Positions 52,355 to 62,272 are shown, counted from the first letter of the stretch. The stretch: 64,000 bases of DNA from Sinomicrobium kalidii (GCF_021183825.1 NZ_CP089211.1:1922001-1986000); one strand, 5' to 3'. Numbers and translations: made by a program. The notes: generated from the sequence alone by a model not told the origin.

Positions 52355-53383
52355 TCAACTTCTTATCTTTTTTTCCCATTCCCAGGCAGAACGCATCGCT
52401 TCATCAAGGGTAGACCGGGATTCCCATCCGAGCTCCGTATTGGCTTTCGTCGTATCCGCATATGCTGCGGTAATATCGCCGGGCCTGCGGTCTACTATCC
52501 TGTAATTGAGTTTTTCGCCGGAAACCTTTTCAAAACTGTTGATCACTTCCAGTACGGAACTTCCTTTCCCGGTACCCACATTGAACACTTCATAATTGGA
52601 TTTGTTTTCTCCTTTTAAAAGGCGCTGCAATGCTACTACATGCGCCCTGGCCAGGTCTACTACGTGTATGTAATCGCGGATACCCGTACCGTCGGGCGTA
52701 GGGTAATCTCCCCCGAAAACAGACAACTGCTCACGAAGCCCCATTCCGGTTTGTGTAATAAACGGCACCAGGTTCTGCGGCACACCCAGGGGCAATTCGC
52801 CGATCTCTACGGAAGGATGGGCACCAATGGGATTAAAATACCTGAGGGATATGGCTTTCAGGTTTTCATGCACCTTGCAGGTATCGGCAATGATCTCCTC
52901 GCCTATCTGCTTGGTGTTCCCGTAAGGAGACTCCGCCCTTTTTACCGGGGCATTTTCGGTAATCGGCAACTCATCGGCCTGTCCGTAAACGGTACAGGAA
53001 GAACTGAATATAAAACCGGCCCCGCCCATGTCCCGGAGTTCCTGTAATATATACACCAGGGTATTGATATTGTTTTCGTAATACAAGAGGGGTTTTTCCA
53101 CACTTTCGCCCACGGCCTTGGACGCGGCAAAATGGATGACGCCTTCCACATCGGAATGTTTGGCAAAGAATGCCTTTACCTTCGCTTTTTCACGCAAATC
53201 CATTTTTTCGAACTGCGGGGTTTTGCCCGTAATGCGGGTTATCCCTTCGAGCACATCGATGGATGAGTTGGACAGGTTGTCGATGATCACTACTGCGAAT
53301 CCCTCGTTCTGTAATTCCACCACGGTATGGGAACCGATAAAACCCAGTCCCCCCGTCACTAAAATTTTCTTTTTCGCTGCCAT
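52355..53383 (-). CDS. galE: UDP-glucose 4-epimerase
   Basis: Interconverts UDP-glucose and UDP-galactose. The 342-aa SDR protein has VTGGLGFIGSHTVVELQNEG (NAD site), FSSSCTVYG and SPYGNTKQIGEEI (the YxxxK pair), and RYFNPIGAHPSVEIGE, YIHVVDLARAHV and YRIVDRRPGDITAAYADTTK (typical GalE ends). All motifs are present. It is 32 bp downstream of a DegT-type aminotransferase gene on the same strand, suggesting a nucleotide-sugar pair. Confidence 0.96.
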   Translation of the reverse strand: MAAKKKILVTGGLGFIGSHTVVELQNEGFAVVIIDNLSNSSIDVLEGITRITGKTPQFEKMDLREKAKVKAFFAKHSDVEGVIHFAASKAVGESVEKPLLYYENNINTLVYILQELRDMGGAGFIFSSSCTVYGQADELPITENAPVKRAESPYGNTKQIGEEIIADTCKVHENLKAISLRYFNPIGAHPSVEIGELPLGVPQNLVPFITQTGMGLREQLSVFGGDYPTPDGTGIRDYIHVVDLARAHVVALQRLLKGENKSNYEVFNVGTGKGSSVLEVINSFEKVSGEKLNYRIVDRRPGDITAAYADTTKANTELGWESRSTLDEAMRSAWEWEKKIRS

Positions 53384-53415
53384 TTTTTAATATAACCTTT
53401 TATCCGCTTTGTTCA

Positions 53416-54549
53416 CTATTGGTTAACAAATGCCTTTATTTTGGAGGTAATGTATTCAATCTGTTCATCATCGAGTTCCGTGTGCATGGGGAGGGATATG
53501 ACTTCCTTTGCCAGTTGGTTGGTTACACCGAACGCTTCTTCCCTGTACCGTTCGTCGGCATATGCTTTCTGCCGGTGCAGGGGTATCGGGTAATATACCC
53601 CGGAGGGAATTTCATTTTCATTTAAAAAACGTGCCAGTGCATCCCTCTTCCCTTCTTTTATTTTTAATGTATACTGATGATATACGTGAGCGTCTGCTTC
53701 ACCCACCAGAACGGGAGTAATGATTTTTTCTTCTCCTTCAAGCGCCCTCGTATATTTTGACGCGGCCGCTTTACGCTTTTCATTATACGTATCGAGCAAC
53801 GGAAGTTTGGCCCGAAGTACGGCAGCCTGTATGGAATCGAGGCGGGAATTCACCCCTACCACATCGTGATGATAACGTTCGTACATTCCGTGATTCACTA
53901 TACCCCTGATAGTATGGGCCAGCTTGTCATTATTGGTGAATATGGCCCCGCCGTCGCCATAGCACCCGAGGTTCTTGGACGGAAAGAAGGACGTGGCGGA
54001 TACATCACCGATGGCGCCGGTCTTTACTTTTGTCCCGTCCTTAGAGGTATAGGTCGCACCGATCCCCTGGGCATTATCTTCAATAACATAAAGGTCGTGT
54101 TCCTTTGCAATTTCCATAATGGCATCCATATCCGCACACTGTCCGAACAGGTGTATGGGAACAATGGCCCTGGTTTTCGGGGTAATGGCCTTTCGTATGG
54201 CTTCGGGATCTATGTTAAACGTATCGGGTTCCACATCCACCAGTACAGGGGTCAGCTTTAAAAGGGCAATGACCTCTACCGTGGCCGCAAAGGTAAAGTC
54301 GGCCGTGATCACCTCGTCTCCGGGTTCCAGCCCCAGGCCCATCATGGCTATTTGCAGGGCATCTGTTCCGTTGGCACAGGGTATAACATGCTTCACCCCG
54401 ACGTATTCCTCCAGTTCTTTCTGAAAAGCGTGTACCTGCGGACCGTTGATAAAGGCTGCGGAATCAATAACCTCTGCAATAGACCGGTCAACAGTATCCT
54501 TGATAAATTCATACTGACCCTTGAGGTCAACCATCTGTATTTTCTTCAC
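53416..54549 (-). CDS. DegT/DnrJ/EryC1/StrS-family sugar aminotransferase
   Basis: A 377-aa PLP enzyme. KIQMVDLKGQYEFIKDTVDR, VIPCANGTDALQIAMMGLGL and VIEDNAQGIGATYTSKDGTK are followed by the Schiff-base lysine in SFFPSKNLGCYGDGG (about residue 190). VNHGMYERYHHDVVGVNSRL and YYPIPLHRQKAYAD match the WecE/WlbE-like group. It would transfer an amino group to a nucleotide-linked keto sugar for surface glycans. Together with galE and a nearby Kdo transferase it points to envelope sugar synthesis. Confidence 0.93.
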   Translation of the reverse strand: MKKIQMVDLKGQYEFIKDTVDRSIAEVIDSAAFINGPQVHAFQKELEEYVGVKHVIPCANGTDALQIAMMGLGLEPGDEVITADFTFAATVEVIALLKLTPVLVDVEPDTFNIDPEAIRKAITPKTRAIVPIHLFGQCADMDAIMEIAKEHDLYVIEDNAQGIGATYTSKDGTKVKTGAIGDVSATSFFPSKNLGCYGDGGAIFTNNDKLAHTIRGIVNHGMYERYHHDVVGVNSRLDSIQAAVLRAKLPLLDTYNEKRKAAASKYTRALEGEEKIITPVLVGEADAHVYHQYTLKIKEGKRDALARFLNENEIPSGVYYPIPLHRQKAYADERYREEAFGVTNQLAKEVISLPMHTELDDEQIEYITSKIKAFVNQ

Positions 54550-54829
54550 TATGTGCTGTATTTAGATTATAAACCTTCGCCACCTTTACCTCTTCTGTAC
54601 GGAAAAGGCGCTGCAAAAGTCAACCGCCGGAAAAGGCATATGCAAAGGCTAAAATATTACTTAAAAAACCAAACAATATTACGAAATAAAGGGACGACTG
54701 CCAATGAAACAGGAATGATTTTCACGAAGCCGAAAAATTTGATTTTACCGGGGCACATTTACAGAAAGAAATGTATTTTAGCTGCGAATGACCGGGATTT
54801 TATCCCGATTGCCAAATTCCGGCGGTGTA

Positions 54830-56071
54830 ATGACACTTTTTATATACAATATCCTGATATCCCTTACCGGCCTGTTGCTTCGGATCGTCGCCCTGTTCGA
54901 TAAAAAAATAAAGCTTTTTGTCAATGGCAGGAAAACGGTCTTTGCCGTCCTCCGACAACAGATTGCACCGGAAGATAAGGTCATCTGGTTTCACACGGCC
55001 TCACTGGGGGAATTCGAACAGGGATTACCGGTGATGGAAAAGGTGAAAACCGAATTTCCGGATCACAAGATACTGGTCACTTTTTTTTCCCCTTCCGGCT
55101 ATGAAGTAAAAAAACACAGCGGGGCGGCAGATATCATCACCTATTTACCACTTGACACCAGGAGGAATGCCAAAAAATTCCTGGACCTTGTGCACCCCGA
55201 ACTCGCCGTTTTTGTCAAATACGAATTCTGGCCCAATTACCTGCACCTGCTGAAAAAAGGGAGCATTCAAACCATCCTCATCTCTGCCATATTCCGCAGG
55301 GACCAGATGTTCTTTAAATCCTATGGCGGGTTCATGCGCCGTTCGTTACAGACATTTGCCCGCTTTTTCGTTCAGGATGAGCGTTCGGGGGAATTGCTGC
55401 ACAATATCGGCATTGCGCGTGTTACCGTAAGCGGCGATACCAGGCTGGACCGGGTGACAGAAATACTGCACAGGGACAACACCCTGGATTTTATGGAGCC
55501 CTTCCACAATGGCAACCTCTGTTTCGTTGCCGGAAGCACCTGGCCGGAAGACGAGGAAATACTGGTGGATTTCATCAATAACACTACCGGGGAGGTAAAA
55601 TTCGTACTGGCCCCTCACAATATAAAACCCGCACATAACCAAGCATTAAAAAAATCCATCCGGAAAAAATCCGTGCTGTATTCGGAAAGACAGGGCAAAG
55701 ACCTTCGGGAATACGAAGTCCTTATTGTAGACACCATTGGTATTCTCACAAAAATATACAGCTATGCCGATATGGCCTATGTGGGCGGGGGAATGGGCAC
55801 TACCGGGCTTCACAACATCCTGGAACCCGCCGTTTTCGGTATCCCGGTCATCATCGGAAAAAACTATGGCAAATTCAAGGAAGCCAACGAGCTGGTAGCT
55901 TTGCAAGGGGTATTGCCTGTTTCCGGCAAAGACCAGTTTCACAAAACATTACTACAATTAACTAATAATAAAGAATTTAGAAAAGAAACAGGACAGATCA
56001 ATGCCGCCTACATTAAAAAAAACAGGGGGGCCGTCATCCAAATACTGGAGTTTATACGTACATTATTATAA
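54830..56071 (+). CDS. waaA: 3-deoxy-D-manno-octulosonic acid (Kdo) transferase
   Basis: Adds Kdo from CMP-Kdo to lipid A precursor at the inner membrane (GT30). The 413-aa protein begins with a membrane anchor (MTLFIYNILISLTGLLLRIV). VIWFHTASLGEFEQGLPVME includes the conserved Gly-Glu of the catalytic site; VFVKYEFWPNYLH, FVAGSTWPEDEEILVDFI and GGGMGTTGLHNILEPAVFG match the family. A frame from 54788 adds 14 residues; the ATG at 54830 gives the family start. Confidence 0.95.
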   Translation: MTLFIYNILISLTGLLLRIVALFDKKIKLFVNGRKTVFAVLRQQIAPEDKVIWFHTASLGEFEQGLPVMEKVKTEFPDHKILVTFFSPSGYEVKKHSGAADIITYLPLDTRRNAKKFLDLVHPELAVFVKYEFWPNYLHLLKKGSIQTILISAIFRRDQMFFKSYGGFMRRSLQTFARFFVQDERSGELLHNIGIARVTVSGDTRLDRVTEILHRDNTLDFMEPFHNGNLCFVAGSTWPEDEEILVDFINNTTGEVKFVLAPHNIKPAHNQALKKSIRKKSVLYSERQGKDLREYEVLIVDTIGILTKIYSYADMAYVGGGMGTTGLHNILEPAVFGIPVIIGKNYGKFKEANELVALQGVLPVSGKDQFHKTLLQLTNNKEFRKETGQINAAYIKKNRGAVIQILEFIRTLL

Positions 56072-56145
56072 CACGTAATTAAAGAAAAGTTACAGGAAAA
56101 ACATTTCCTGAGCTTTTCCAATATTAACACGTAAAAACTCAGATT

Positions 56146-56490
56146 ATGAAGAAAGTATTTTTAAGCGCGGTTTTACTGACCGTATTTGCCATCACTTTTA
56201 CCTCGTGCAGGGACACCAAGAAAAAATCCGAAGAAACCGGGGAACAGATAGAAGAAACCATGGATGAAGCCGGAGATAAAGCGGAAGAGGCCTGGGACGA
56301 TACCAAAGATGCAGCGGAAGATACCTGGGATGAAACCAAGAAAGCTGCCGACACGCTTAAAGAAAAAGGCGAAGAGGTGCTTGACAGTGCCAAGTCCAAG
56401 GTTAAAAAAGCCGGTGAAGAGGTTGATAAAGCCGTGGATGATGCCGTACAAAAAACGGTTGACGAGGTTAATGAAAAAACAGAGCAGTAA
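56146..56490 (+). CDS. Small highly charged helical lipoprotein
   Basis: A 114-aa protein with a lipobox (FAITFTSC, Cys21). After it almost every residue is Glu, Asp, Lys, Ala or Thr, with near 11-residue periodicity (EEAWDDTKDAAEDTWDETKK), the pattern of LEA-like or YtxH-like amphipathic helices. No Gly/Pro breaks after the anchor. Probably an envelope stress or structural protein; function not known. It is followed by a strong terminator, so it is a single-gene unit. Confidence 0.75.
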   Translation: MKKVFLSAVLLTVFAITFTSCRDTKKKSEETGEQIEETMDEAGDKAEEAWDDTKDAAEDTWDETKKAADTLKEKGEEVLDSAKSKVKKAGEEVDKAVDDAVQKTVDEVNEKTEQ

Positions 56491-56512
56491 GAGACCAACT
56501 GTTCAGGAATAC

Positions 56513-56545
56513 AAAACCCGCCTGTTTCATTTCAGGCGGGTTTTT
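56513..56545 (+). terminator. Intrinsic terminator after the charged lipoprotein gene
   Basis: AAAACCCGCCTG and CAGGCGGGTTTT are exact 12-bp complements around an 8-nt loop and end in TTTTT. Confidence 0.9.
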
Positions 56546-56583
56546 ATTTTTTGTAAATTTCCCATGGCAATTATTCAAGAAAA

Positions 56584-57402
56584 ATGACACAAAACGACCT
56601 CAACAAATCTGTAGCCTATCTCAGGGAAAAAGGGTTCCTGGAACCGGAAATAGGTATTGTACTCGGCACGGGGCTGGGGAAACTGGTAGAAAAAATCCAA
56701 AACCCCTTAACCGTTTATTACAGCCATATTCCGTTCTTTCCCCTGGCCACTGTGGAATTTCATTCCGGAAAACTTATTTACGGAAAGATCGAAGGTAAAA
56801 AAGTAGTGGTCATGCAGGGCCGGTTTCACCTTTATGAAGGGTATGACCTCATCGATGTTACCTATCCCATACGGGTAATGCACCGGCTCGGTATAAAACG
56901 ACTGCTCATTTCCAATGCCGGGGGTGCTGTGAACCTGCAATTCAAAAAAGGGGAGATCATGCTCATTGAAGACCATATCAACCTCCAGGGCGATTCACCC
57001 CTGGCCTTCAATAATGTCCCGGATTTCGGCGAACGCTTTGTGGACATGAGCGAGCCTTATGACCCGCCCATGCGAAAACTACTGGAAAATATTGCAGCCG
57101 AAAACAATATAACCCTGAGAAAAGGTGTATATGCCTCGGTAGTGGGCCCTCAACTGGAAACCAAAGCGGAATACCGCTACCTGAAGCTCATAGGCGCCGA
57201 TGCCGTGGGAATGAGCACCGTACCGGAAGTTATTGTGGCCAATCATCTGAAACTGCCGGTTGTTGCCGTTTCCGTATTGACCGATGAATGCGACCCCGAC
57301 CATCTTGCCCCGGTCAACGTAACAGATATCATTGCCACGGCAACCAAAGCAGAACCCGATATGATAACGTTGTTCAAAGCGTTAATAAAACAGCTCTCAT
57401 AA
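56584..57402 (+). CDS. punA: Purine nucleoside phosphorylase (type I, trimeric)
   Basis: Phosphorolysis of guanosine/inosine-type nucleosides in purine salvage. A 272-aa protein with GIVLGTGLGKLVEKI (phosphate loop), VVVMQGRFHLYEGY (Arg/His), LLISNAGGAVNLQFKKG, HINLQGDSPLAF, YASVVGPQLETKAEYRYLKL (Glu for base binding) and AVGMSTVPEVIVANHLKLPV. SVLTDECDPDHLAPVN matches the C-terminal site. Starts 39 bp after the upstream terminator. Confidence 0.95.
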   Translation: MTQNDLNKSVAYLREKGFLEPEIGIVLGTGLGKLVEKIQNPLTVYYSHIPFFPLATVEFHSGKLIYGKIEGKKVVVMQGRFHLYEGYDLIDVTYPIRVMHRLGIKRLLISNAGGAVNLQFKKGEIMLIEDHINLQGDSPLAFNNVPDFGERFVDMSEPYDPPMRKLLENIAAENNITLRKGVYASVVGPQLETKAEYRYLKLIGADAVGMSTVPEVIVANHLKLPVVAVSVLTDECDPDHLAPVNVTDIIATATKAEPDMITLFKALIKQLS

Positions 57403-57842
57403 GAATTTCCGCAAGTCAGGTAAATCATAAATTACTGCTCCCTGCGTTTAAATAAGCGTGGGAGCAACACAAGAAAGCGCATCCTGTCAGCTAATTGTGC
57501 GGAGACGCAATTCGCACAGACGATCGTCATGGCCTGAAGTTCCTTCCCGAAAGAAAAAACAAACCGCCAAGAACATCCAAACCAACCGGTATCATCGTAT
57601 CTATGGTCGGTGATTATCCGGATTACCCGGACTGTGAAATGGCAAACCTGAAGTACCATTGGTAACCGGAAAGCCATTAAAGGTAAAACAAGGGAACAGT
57701 CAGGTTTTACCAAAAAAATTATGTCATTAAATTTCAGTTTATTACAAAATAAAAATTGACATTTTCAAAAGTTTCGGGAACCGTAAAAGATACTATCTTT
57801 GCCGCCGTAAAAATTTTGGGTTGGATCTATAAAATAAATTAA
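57403..57842. other. Spacer without a supported gene
   Basis: A 93-codon minus-strand frame (57432-57713) has no family resemblance and an unlikely composition. GCTCCCTGCG and GCGTGGGAGC near 57437-57465 form a weak hairpin after punA. The right end holds the promoter of the GT2 gene. Confidence 0.4.
57794..57801 (+). promoter_or_regulatory. -7 promoter box of the GT2 synthase gene
   Basis: TATCTTTG matches TAnnTTTG exactly, 41 bp before the ATG. TTTCGG about 18 bp upstream may be a weak -33 element. Confidence 0.6.
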
Positions 57843-59327
57843 ATGGTTTTAACACTTTCTTACATTGTCATTGCTATATACAGCATAGCATTACTGCTCA
57901 TTTTCTTTTATAGCCTGGCACAGTTAAACCTGCTTGTCAATTACCTGGGACATAAGCAAAAAAATGACAAGGCCCCGAAATTTAATTTATTGGACCCCCG
58001 GGAAATCCCGTACGTTACCATTCAGCTCCCCATTTACAACGAGGAGTATGTAGTAGAGCGGCTTTTGGACAATATTGCGAAAATAGAATACCCGAAAAAC
58101 AAACTCGAAATCCAGGTGCTGGATGATTCAACGGACGAATCGGTAACCGAAACCGCCAAACAGATCGCAAAACTCCGGGAAACGGGACTGGATATTCAAC
58201 ACATCCGAAGGGAAAACCGAAAAGGGTTTAAGGCCGGTGCGCTGAAAGAAGGATTGAAGATAGCCAAAGGCGAGTTCATTGCCATTTTCGATGCGGATTT
58301 TCTCCCTGCGACTGACTGGCTGAAAAAAACCGTTATTTATTTCAAGGACCACGAAATAGGAGTAGTACAGACCCGTTGGGGCCACCTCAACCGCAATTAT
58401 TCCCTCCTGACCAAAATACAGGCATTTGCCCTTGACGCTCATTTTACCCTGGAGCAGGTGGGGCGGAACAGTAAGGGCCATTTTATCAATTTCAACGGCA
58501 CTGCGGGAATTTGGCGGAAAGCATGTATTATTGATGCCGGGAACTGGGAAGGGGATACACTTACCGAAGACCTGGACCTCAGCTACAGGGCCCAGCTGAA
58601 AAACTGGAAATTCAAATACCTGGAAGATGTGGAAACCCCGGCAGAACTCCCCGTGGTCATCAGCGCAGCCCGTTCACAACAGTTCCGCTGGAACAAGGGG
58701 GGCGCAGAAAACTTCAGGAAAACGGTGACACGTGTCATGGCCGCCCGGAACATTCCTTTTAAAACCAAACTCCACGGGGTACTCCACCTGCTCAACAGCT
58801 CCATGTTCCTCTGTGTGTTTATTGTGGCACTGCTGAGTATTCCCATGCTCTATATTAAAAACACATTCGGACACCTGGACTGGATCTTCGAAGTGACCAG
58901 TTTCTTTATTGCCAGTACCGTTATATTATTTGTCTGCTACTGGTTTACCTACAAGAACATCCAGGGCAGCGGATTTGACAATTTTATAGATTATATAAAG
59001 ATGTTCTTCACCTTTTTCTCTGTGGCCATGGGCTTCTCCCTGCACAATTCCGTAGCCGTACTGGAAGGACATATGGGCAAACGGAGCGAATTTGTAAGAA
59101 CCCCGAAATTCAACATCAAAAATCTTGCGGATAGCTGGAAAGGCAATAAATACCTGCGCCAAAAATTATCGCCCAACACCTTGCTGGAAGCGCTTCTGGC
59201 CTTTTATTTCCTCTTCGGGATGTACAGTGCCATACCACTGAATGATTACGGACTGTTCCCCTTTCACCTTATGCTGTTCCTCGGTTTCGGATTCGTATTC
59301 TTTAAATCGTTAACATCCAAAGCCTGA
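57843..59327 (+). CDS. Family 2 processive glycosyltransferase (cellulose synthase-like)
   Basis: A 494-aa membrane enzyme. One N-terminal helix is followed by the GT-A catalytic domain, with VTIQLPIYNEEYVVERLLDN, LDDSTDE (first Asp), FDADFLPATDW (DxD), TEDLDLSYRA (third Asp) and QQFRWNKGGAENFRK (QxxRW). Four to five helices then form the channel-side C-terminus (LLNSSMFLCVFIVALLSIPM, LLEALLAFYFLFGMYSAIPL). The D,D,D,QxxRW set means polymerisation of a sugar chain with export; the sugar (glucan, mannan or other) is undetermined. No accessory gene is beside it. Confidence 0.92.
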   Translation: MVLTLSYIVIAIYSIALLLIFFYSLAQLNLLVNYLGHKQKNDKAPKFNLLDPREIPYVTIQLPIYNEEYVVERLLDNIAKIEYPKNKLEIQVLDDSTDESVTETAKQIAKLRETGLDIQHIRRENRKGFKAGALKEGLKIAKGEFIAIFDADFLPATDWLKKTVIYFKDHEIGVVQTRWGHLNRNYSLLTKIQAFALDAHFTLEQVGRNSKGHFINFNGTAGIWRKACIIDAGNWEGDTLTEDLDLSYRAQLKNWKFKYLEDVETPAELPVVISAARSQQFRWNKGGAENFRKTVTRVMAARNIPFKTKLHGVLHLLNSSMFLCVFIVALLSIPMLYIKNTFGHLDWIFEVTSFFIASTVILFVCYWFTYKNIQGSGFDNFIDYIKMFFTFFSVAMGFSLHNSVAVLEGHMGKRSEFVRTPKFNIKNLADSWKGNKYLRQKLSPNTLLEALLAFYFLFGMYSAIPLNDYGLFPFHLMLFLGFGFVFFKSLTSKA

Positions 59328-59384
59328 CAGCGGAACGGGAAAAAGATAAATTATAACGTACTCACCGCCACAGATAAGCAAAGC

Positions 59385-60212
59385 TTAAAGCATTTTCAGG
59401 TTAACGACCTCCTGTTGCTTTAACACCCTCCAATGCCCTCTCGGAAGGTCTTTCTTGGTCAGTCCGGCAAAGATCACCCGGTCCAGTTTTATCACCTTAT
59501 ACCCGAGGTGTTCGAATATCCTCCGGACAATGCGGTTACGCCCACTGTGAATCTTGACGCCCACCTCGCGTTTGGGTGCATTCTCGATATAGCTCACTTC
59601 GTCCACTTCCACCGGGCCGTCGTCGAGAGTAAGCCCTTTCTGTATTTGCACCAGATCGGACTGTTTGAGGTTCTTGTCGAGCTCCACGTGATATATCTTC
59701 CGGACCCCGTGTTTCGGATGGGTAAGTTTTTTGGCCAGGTCGCCGTCATTGGTGAACAGCAGTAAGCCTGTAGTATTGCGGTCCAGGCGCCCTACAGGCA
59801 ATAATCTGGTCCTGGAAGCATTGGATACCAGCTCCATCACCGTCTTCCTGCCTCTTTCATCTTTTGTTGTGGTAATAAAACCTTTTGGTTTATTGAGAAG
59901 TATATACTCCTTTTTCTCGGGCTTGATGACCTTGCCGTCAAAACGCACTTCATCCGTTAGTTTTACTTTATAACCGAGTTCAGTAACGGGCTCACCATTA
60001 ACCGATACATTTCCGGCCACGATATAAATATCCGCGTCCCTTCGCGAACAGACCCCGGAATTGGCAATGTATTTGTTGAGGCGTATCTCTTCCGGGTTTT
60101 TCAACAAAGGTTTTTTCCGGATGGGTGCATTTCCCCTGGCATGGCTCTCCTTCCGTTTTCCTCCCTGTCTCCCGGATATTTTTCCCTTTCTGTTTTTATC
60201 TGTTCTGCTCAT
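59385..60212 (-). CDS. RluB/RsuA-type rRNA pseudouridine synthase with basic N-terminal extension
   Basis: The 275-aa product has a Lys/Arg/Gly-rich head (KNRKGKISGRQGGKRKESHA), an S4 domain (EEIRLNKYIANSGVCSRRDA) and the catalytic domain with LLPVGRLDRNTTGLLLFTND (catalytic Asp) and HSGRNRIVRRIFEHLGYKVI. It isomerises uridine in large- or small-subunit rRNA; the exact position cannot be told. Start MSRTDKNRKG at 60212 follows a -7 box by 14 bp; a longer frame from 60284 would run through that promoter. Confidence 0.93.
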   Translation of the reverse strand: MSRTDKNRKGKISGRQGGKRKESHARGNAPIRKKPLLKNPEEIRLNKYIANSGVCSRRDADIYIVAGNVSVNGEPVTELGYKVKLTDEVRFDGKVIKPEKKEYILLNKPKGFITTTKDERGRKTVMELVSNASRTRLLPVGRLDRNTTGLLLFTNDGDLAKKLTHPKHGVRKIYHVELDKNLKQSDLVQIQKGLTLDDGPVEVDEVSYIENAPKREVGVKIHSGRNRIVRRIFEHLGYKVIKLDRVIFAGLTKKDLPRGHWRVLKQQEVVNLKML

Positions 60213-60226
60213 GTTCTTATTTTTTG

Positions 60227-60234
60227 CAAAGATA
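60227..60234 (-). promoter_or_regulatory. -7 promoter box of the pseudouridine synthase gene
   Basis: Minus strand reads TATCTTTG, an exact TAnnTTTG match, 14 bp before the ATG at 60212, implying a leader of under 10 nt. Confidence 0.6.
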
Positions 60235-60287
60235 GGGGATTCGCGCTGAACTGTACCCTCCCTGTTTTTTAAAACCGCCTGCACGGA

Positions 60288-61196
60288 TTATAAAATCCTG
60301 TTCAGTACCAGATCAACATCAATCAGCAGTATACTGAAAACCCCGGCTACGATAATAAACTTCAGGATATTGTGAAGTATCAGGTAATCCTTTTTCGAAG
60401 CGGCCCTCCACATCAGGATCAAAAAGATGAGGAGCAATAAAAAACAGCCGTAGAAAAAGATATCCATATGCCCTATTTCAAAGGTTGCAATCAGCAAATA
60501 AGTAGGCGCCCAGGTAAAGAATGCCAGCAGCGTGATGATCCTTTTCGAGGCCTTTTCCCCGTAGATCACCGGCACGGTCCTGTAGCCCTGCACGATATCC
60601 CCTTTGATGTTCTCCAGGTCTTTTACCATATCGCGGATAAGGATAATGAGAAACAGGAATACCGCGTGCACAAAAATGACCATCGCGAAATTCTTGTAAT
60701 AAATAAACACTGCAAAGAAGGGTGTTATGGCCAATACCGAAGAAATAATGTTTCCCAACAGCGGAATACGCTTCAGTTTATGCGAATAAAACCATATGGC
60801 AAAGATGTAAACGGAAAAAAAGGCAACTGCACGGAACGACACATAACTGGCAAAGATCACCGAAACGAAATTCAGGATAAAATAAGTGGTCAGTTTGGTC
60901 CGTTGACTGATGAGGCGGTCCAGCATGGTCTTCCTGGGGCGGTTGATAAGGTCCTTTTCCGCATCGTAAAAGTTGTTGATAATATACCCGGAAGCTATAG
61001 CAAGGGCAGATGCCGCCACTATGGCGAACAGGTTGCCGTCCAGCACCACACGCATAAGCGGTTTCTCCGGTGCCAGTATATATATGGAAGTGAGGTATTG
61101 TGCTATGGCAATAACCAGCACATTGTACCCCCGGACCACTGAAAAAATACTTAGGAGTTTAAGCAATATCAGTCTGTTCTTCCTGGATAGCTGCAC
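60288..61196 (-). CDS. UbiA-family prenyltransferase
   Basis: A 302-aa protein with eight to nine helices. The two Asp-rich motifs are NNFYDAEKDLINRPRK (residues near 75-90) and DMVKDLENIKGDIVQGYRTV (near 190-209), which bind the Mg-diphosphate of the isoprenyl donor. This group includes geranylgeranylglycerol-phosphate and (homo)gentisate or quinone prenyltransferases; the acceptor is not defined. It follows mvaD and mevalonate kinase on the same strand, so supply of isoprenoid precursor and its use are clustered. Confidence 0.9.
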   Translation of the reverse strand: MQLSRKNRLILLKLLSIFSVVRGYNVLVIAIAQYLTSIYILAPEKPLMRVVLDGNLFAIVAASALAIASGYIINNFYDAEKDLINRPRKTMLDRLISQRTKLTTYFILNFVSVIFASYVSFRAVAFFSVYIFAIWFYSHKLKRIPLLGNIISSVLAITPFFAVFIYYKNFAMVIFVHAVFLFLIILIRDMVKDLENIKGDIVQGYRTVPVIYGEKASKRIITLLAFFTWAPTYLLIATFEIGHMDIFFYGCFLLLLIFLILMWRAASKKDYLILHNILKFIIVAGVFSILLIDVDLVLNRIL

Positions 61197-61333
61197 ATGT
61201 TTAATTTTTAAGGCCGGGCAACAGGGACCAAATCCAAAAATGATATGTTCCGGGAATGTTATCCGATACTGCTAATATAAGGAAAGGAATATTTTTTTCA
61301 CACCTCTTTGCCTTCCGATGTCAGCTCAGGTTT

Positions 61334-62272
61334 TCAAAAATTATAGACAACCTCCAGGCGGTAGTCTTTCAAAGCTTTTTTAGCCTTCTCTATGTCTTGT
61401 GTAAAGCCCAGGATATATCCGCCTCCGCCCGATCCGCACAACTTCAGGTAATATTCGTTGGTCTCTATACCGTGCTTCCACAGTTTGTGGAACTGTGCCG
61501 GGATCATCGGTTTAAAATTGTCGAGGACCACGTGAGACAACTGTTTGATATTGCCGAACAGCGACTTTACATCGCCTTTCAGAAAATCTTCCACACAGGC
61601 ATCGGTATGTTTGATAAACTGATCCCGGAGCATTTTACGAAAACCTTCCTGCTTCATGTTTTCCATGAATATCTGTACCATGGGTGCGGTTTCGCCCACC
61701 ATGCCGCTGTCCAGAAGGAATACTGCGCCCTTACCGCCCTTTTTCTGGGAAGGGATACCCGCAGGTTCTATATTGTCTTTGGAATTAATGAGAATAGGGA
61801 TGCTCAGGTAGCTGTTCAACGGATCAAGCCCGGAAGATTTTCCGTGGAAAAAAGATTCCATTTCCCCGAATATAGCTCTTAATTTCAGTAGTTTGTCCCT
61901 GGTCAGGTTTTCCAGCACCGTGATCTTGTCATTGGCATACTTGTCATAAATGGCCGCAACCAGGGCCCCGCTGCTTCCTATACCGTATCCCTGCGGAATA
62001 CTGCTGTCAAAATACATCCCTTCCGCTACGTCCTTTTTCAGCTTTTCTATATCGAAAGTCACCAGATCCGGTCTTTCGGTCTGCAGGTTATGCAGGTAAT
62101 CTGCAAAGTGCTTCAGGCTCAGGTTGGAGCTGGCTACTTCTTCCGAGAGATCCCCGGCCGTTTTCAGCGCTCCGTTATAAAAATTATAAGGAATCGACAA
62201 TCCTTTGGAATCCTTGATAATACCAAACTCCCCGAAGAGCAGAATTTTCGAGTAAAATAACGGTCCTTTCAT
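61334..62272 (-). CDS. Mevalonate kinase (GHMP family)
   Basis: Phosphorylates mevalonate with ATP. The 312-aa protein begins KGPLFYSKILLFGEFGIIKD (GHMP motif 1), has the ATP loop QGYGIGSSGALVAAIYDKYA and a C-terminal KLCGSGGGGYILGFT loop (motif 3). The mid catalytic segment GLDPLNSYLSIPILIN is present. It lies 131 bp after mvaD, and the two together indicate the classical mevalonate route to isopentenyl diphosphate. Phosphomevalonate kinase is not in the window. Confidence 0.9.
   Translation of the reverse strand: MKGPLFYSKILLFGEFGIIKDSKGLSIPYNFYNGALKTAGDLSEEVASSNLSLKHFADYLHNLQTERPDLVTFDIEKLKKDVAEGMYFDSSIPQGYGIGSSGALVAAIYDKYANDKITVLENLTRDKLLKLRAIFGEMESFFHGKSSGLDPLNSYLSIPILINSKDNIEPAGIPSQKKGGKGAVFLLDSGMVGETAPMVQIFMENMKQEGFRKMLRDQFIKHTDACVEDFLKGDVKSLFGNIKQLSHVVLDNFKPMIPAQFHKLWKHGIETNEYYLKLCGSGGGGYILGFTQDIEKAKKALKDYRLEVVYNF

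Noticed and set aside
57432..57713. 93-codon minus-strand frame after punA
   Set aside because: No family resemblance, unusual Trp/Cys/Arg content, and no promoter or ribosome-site support.
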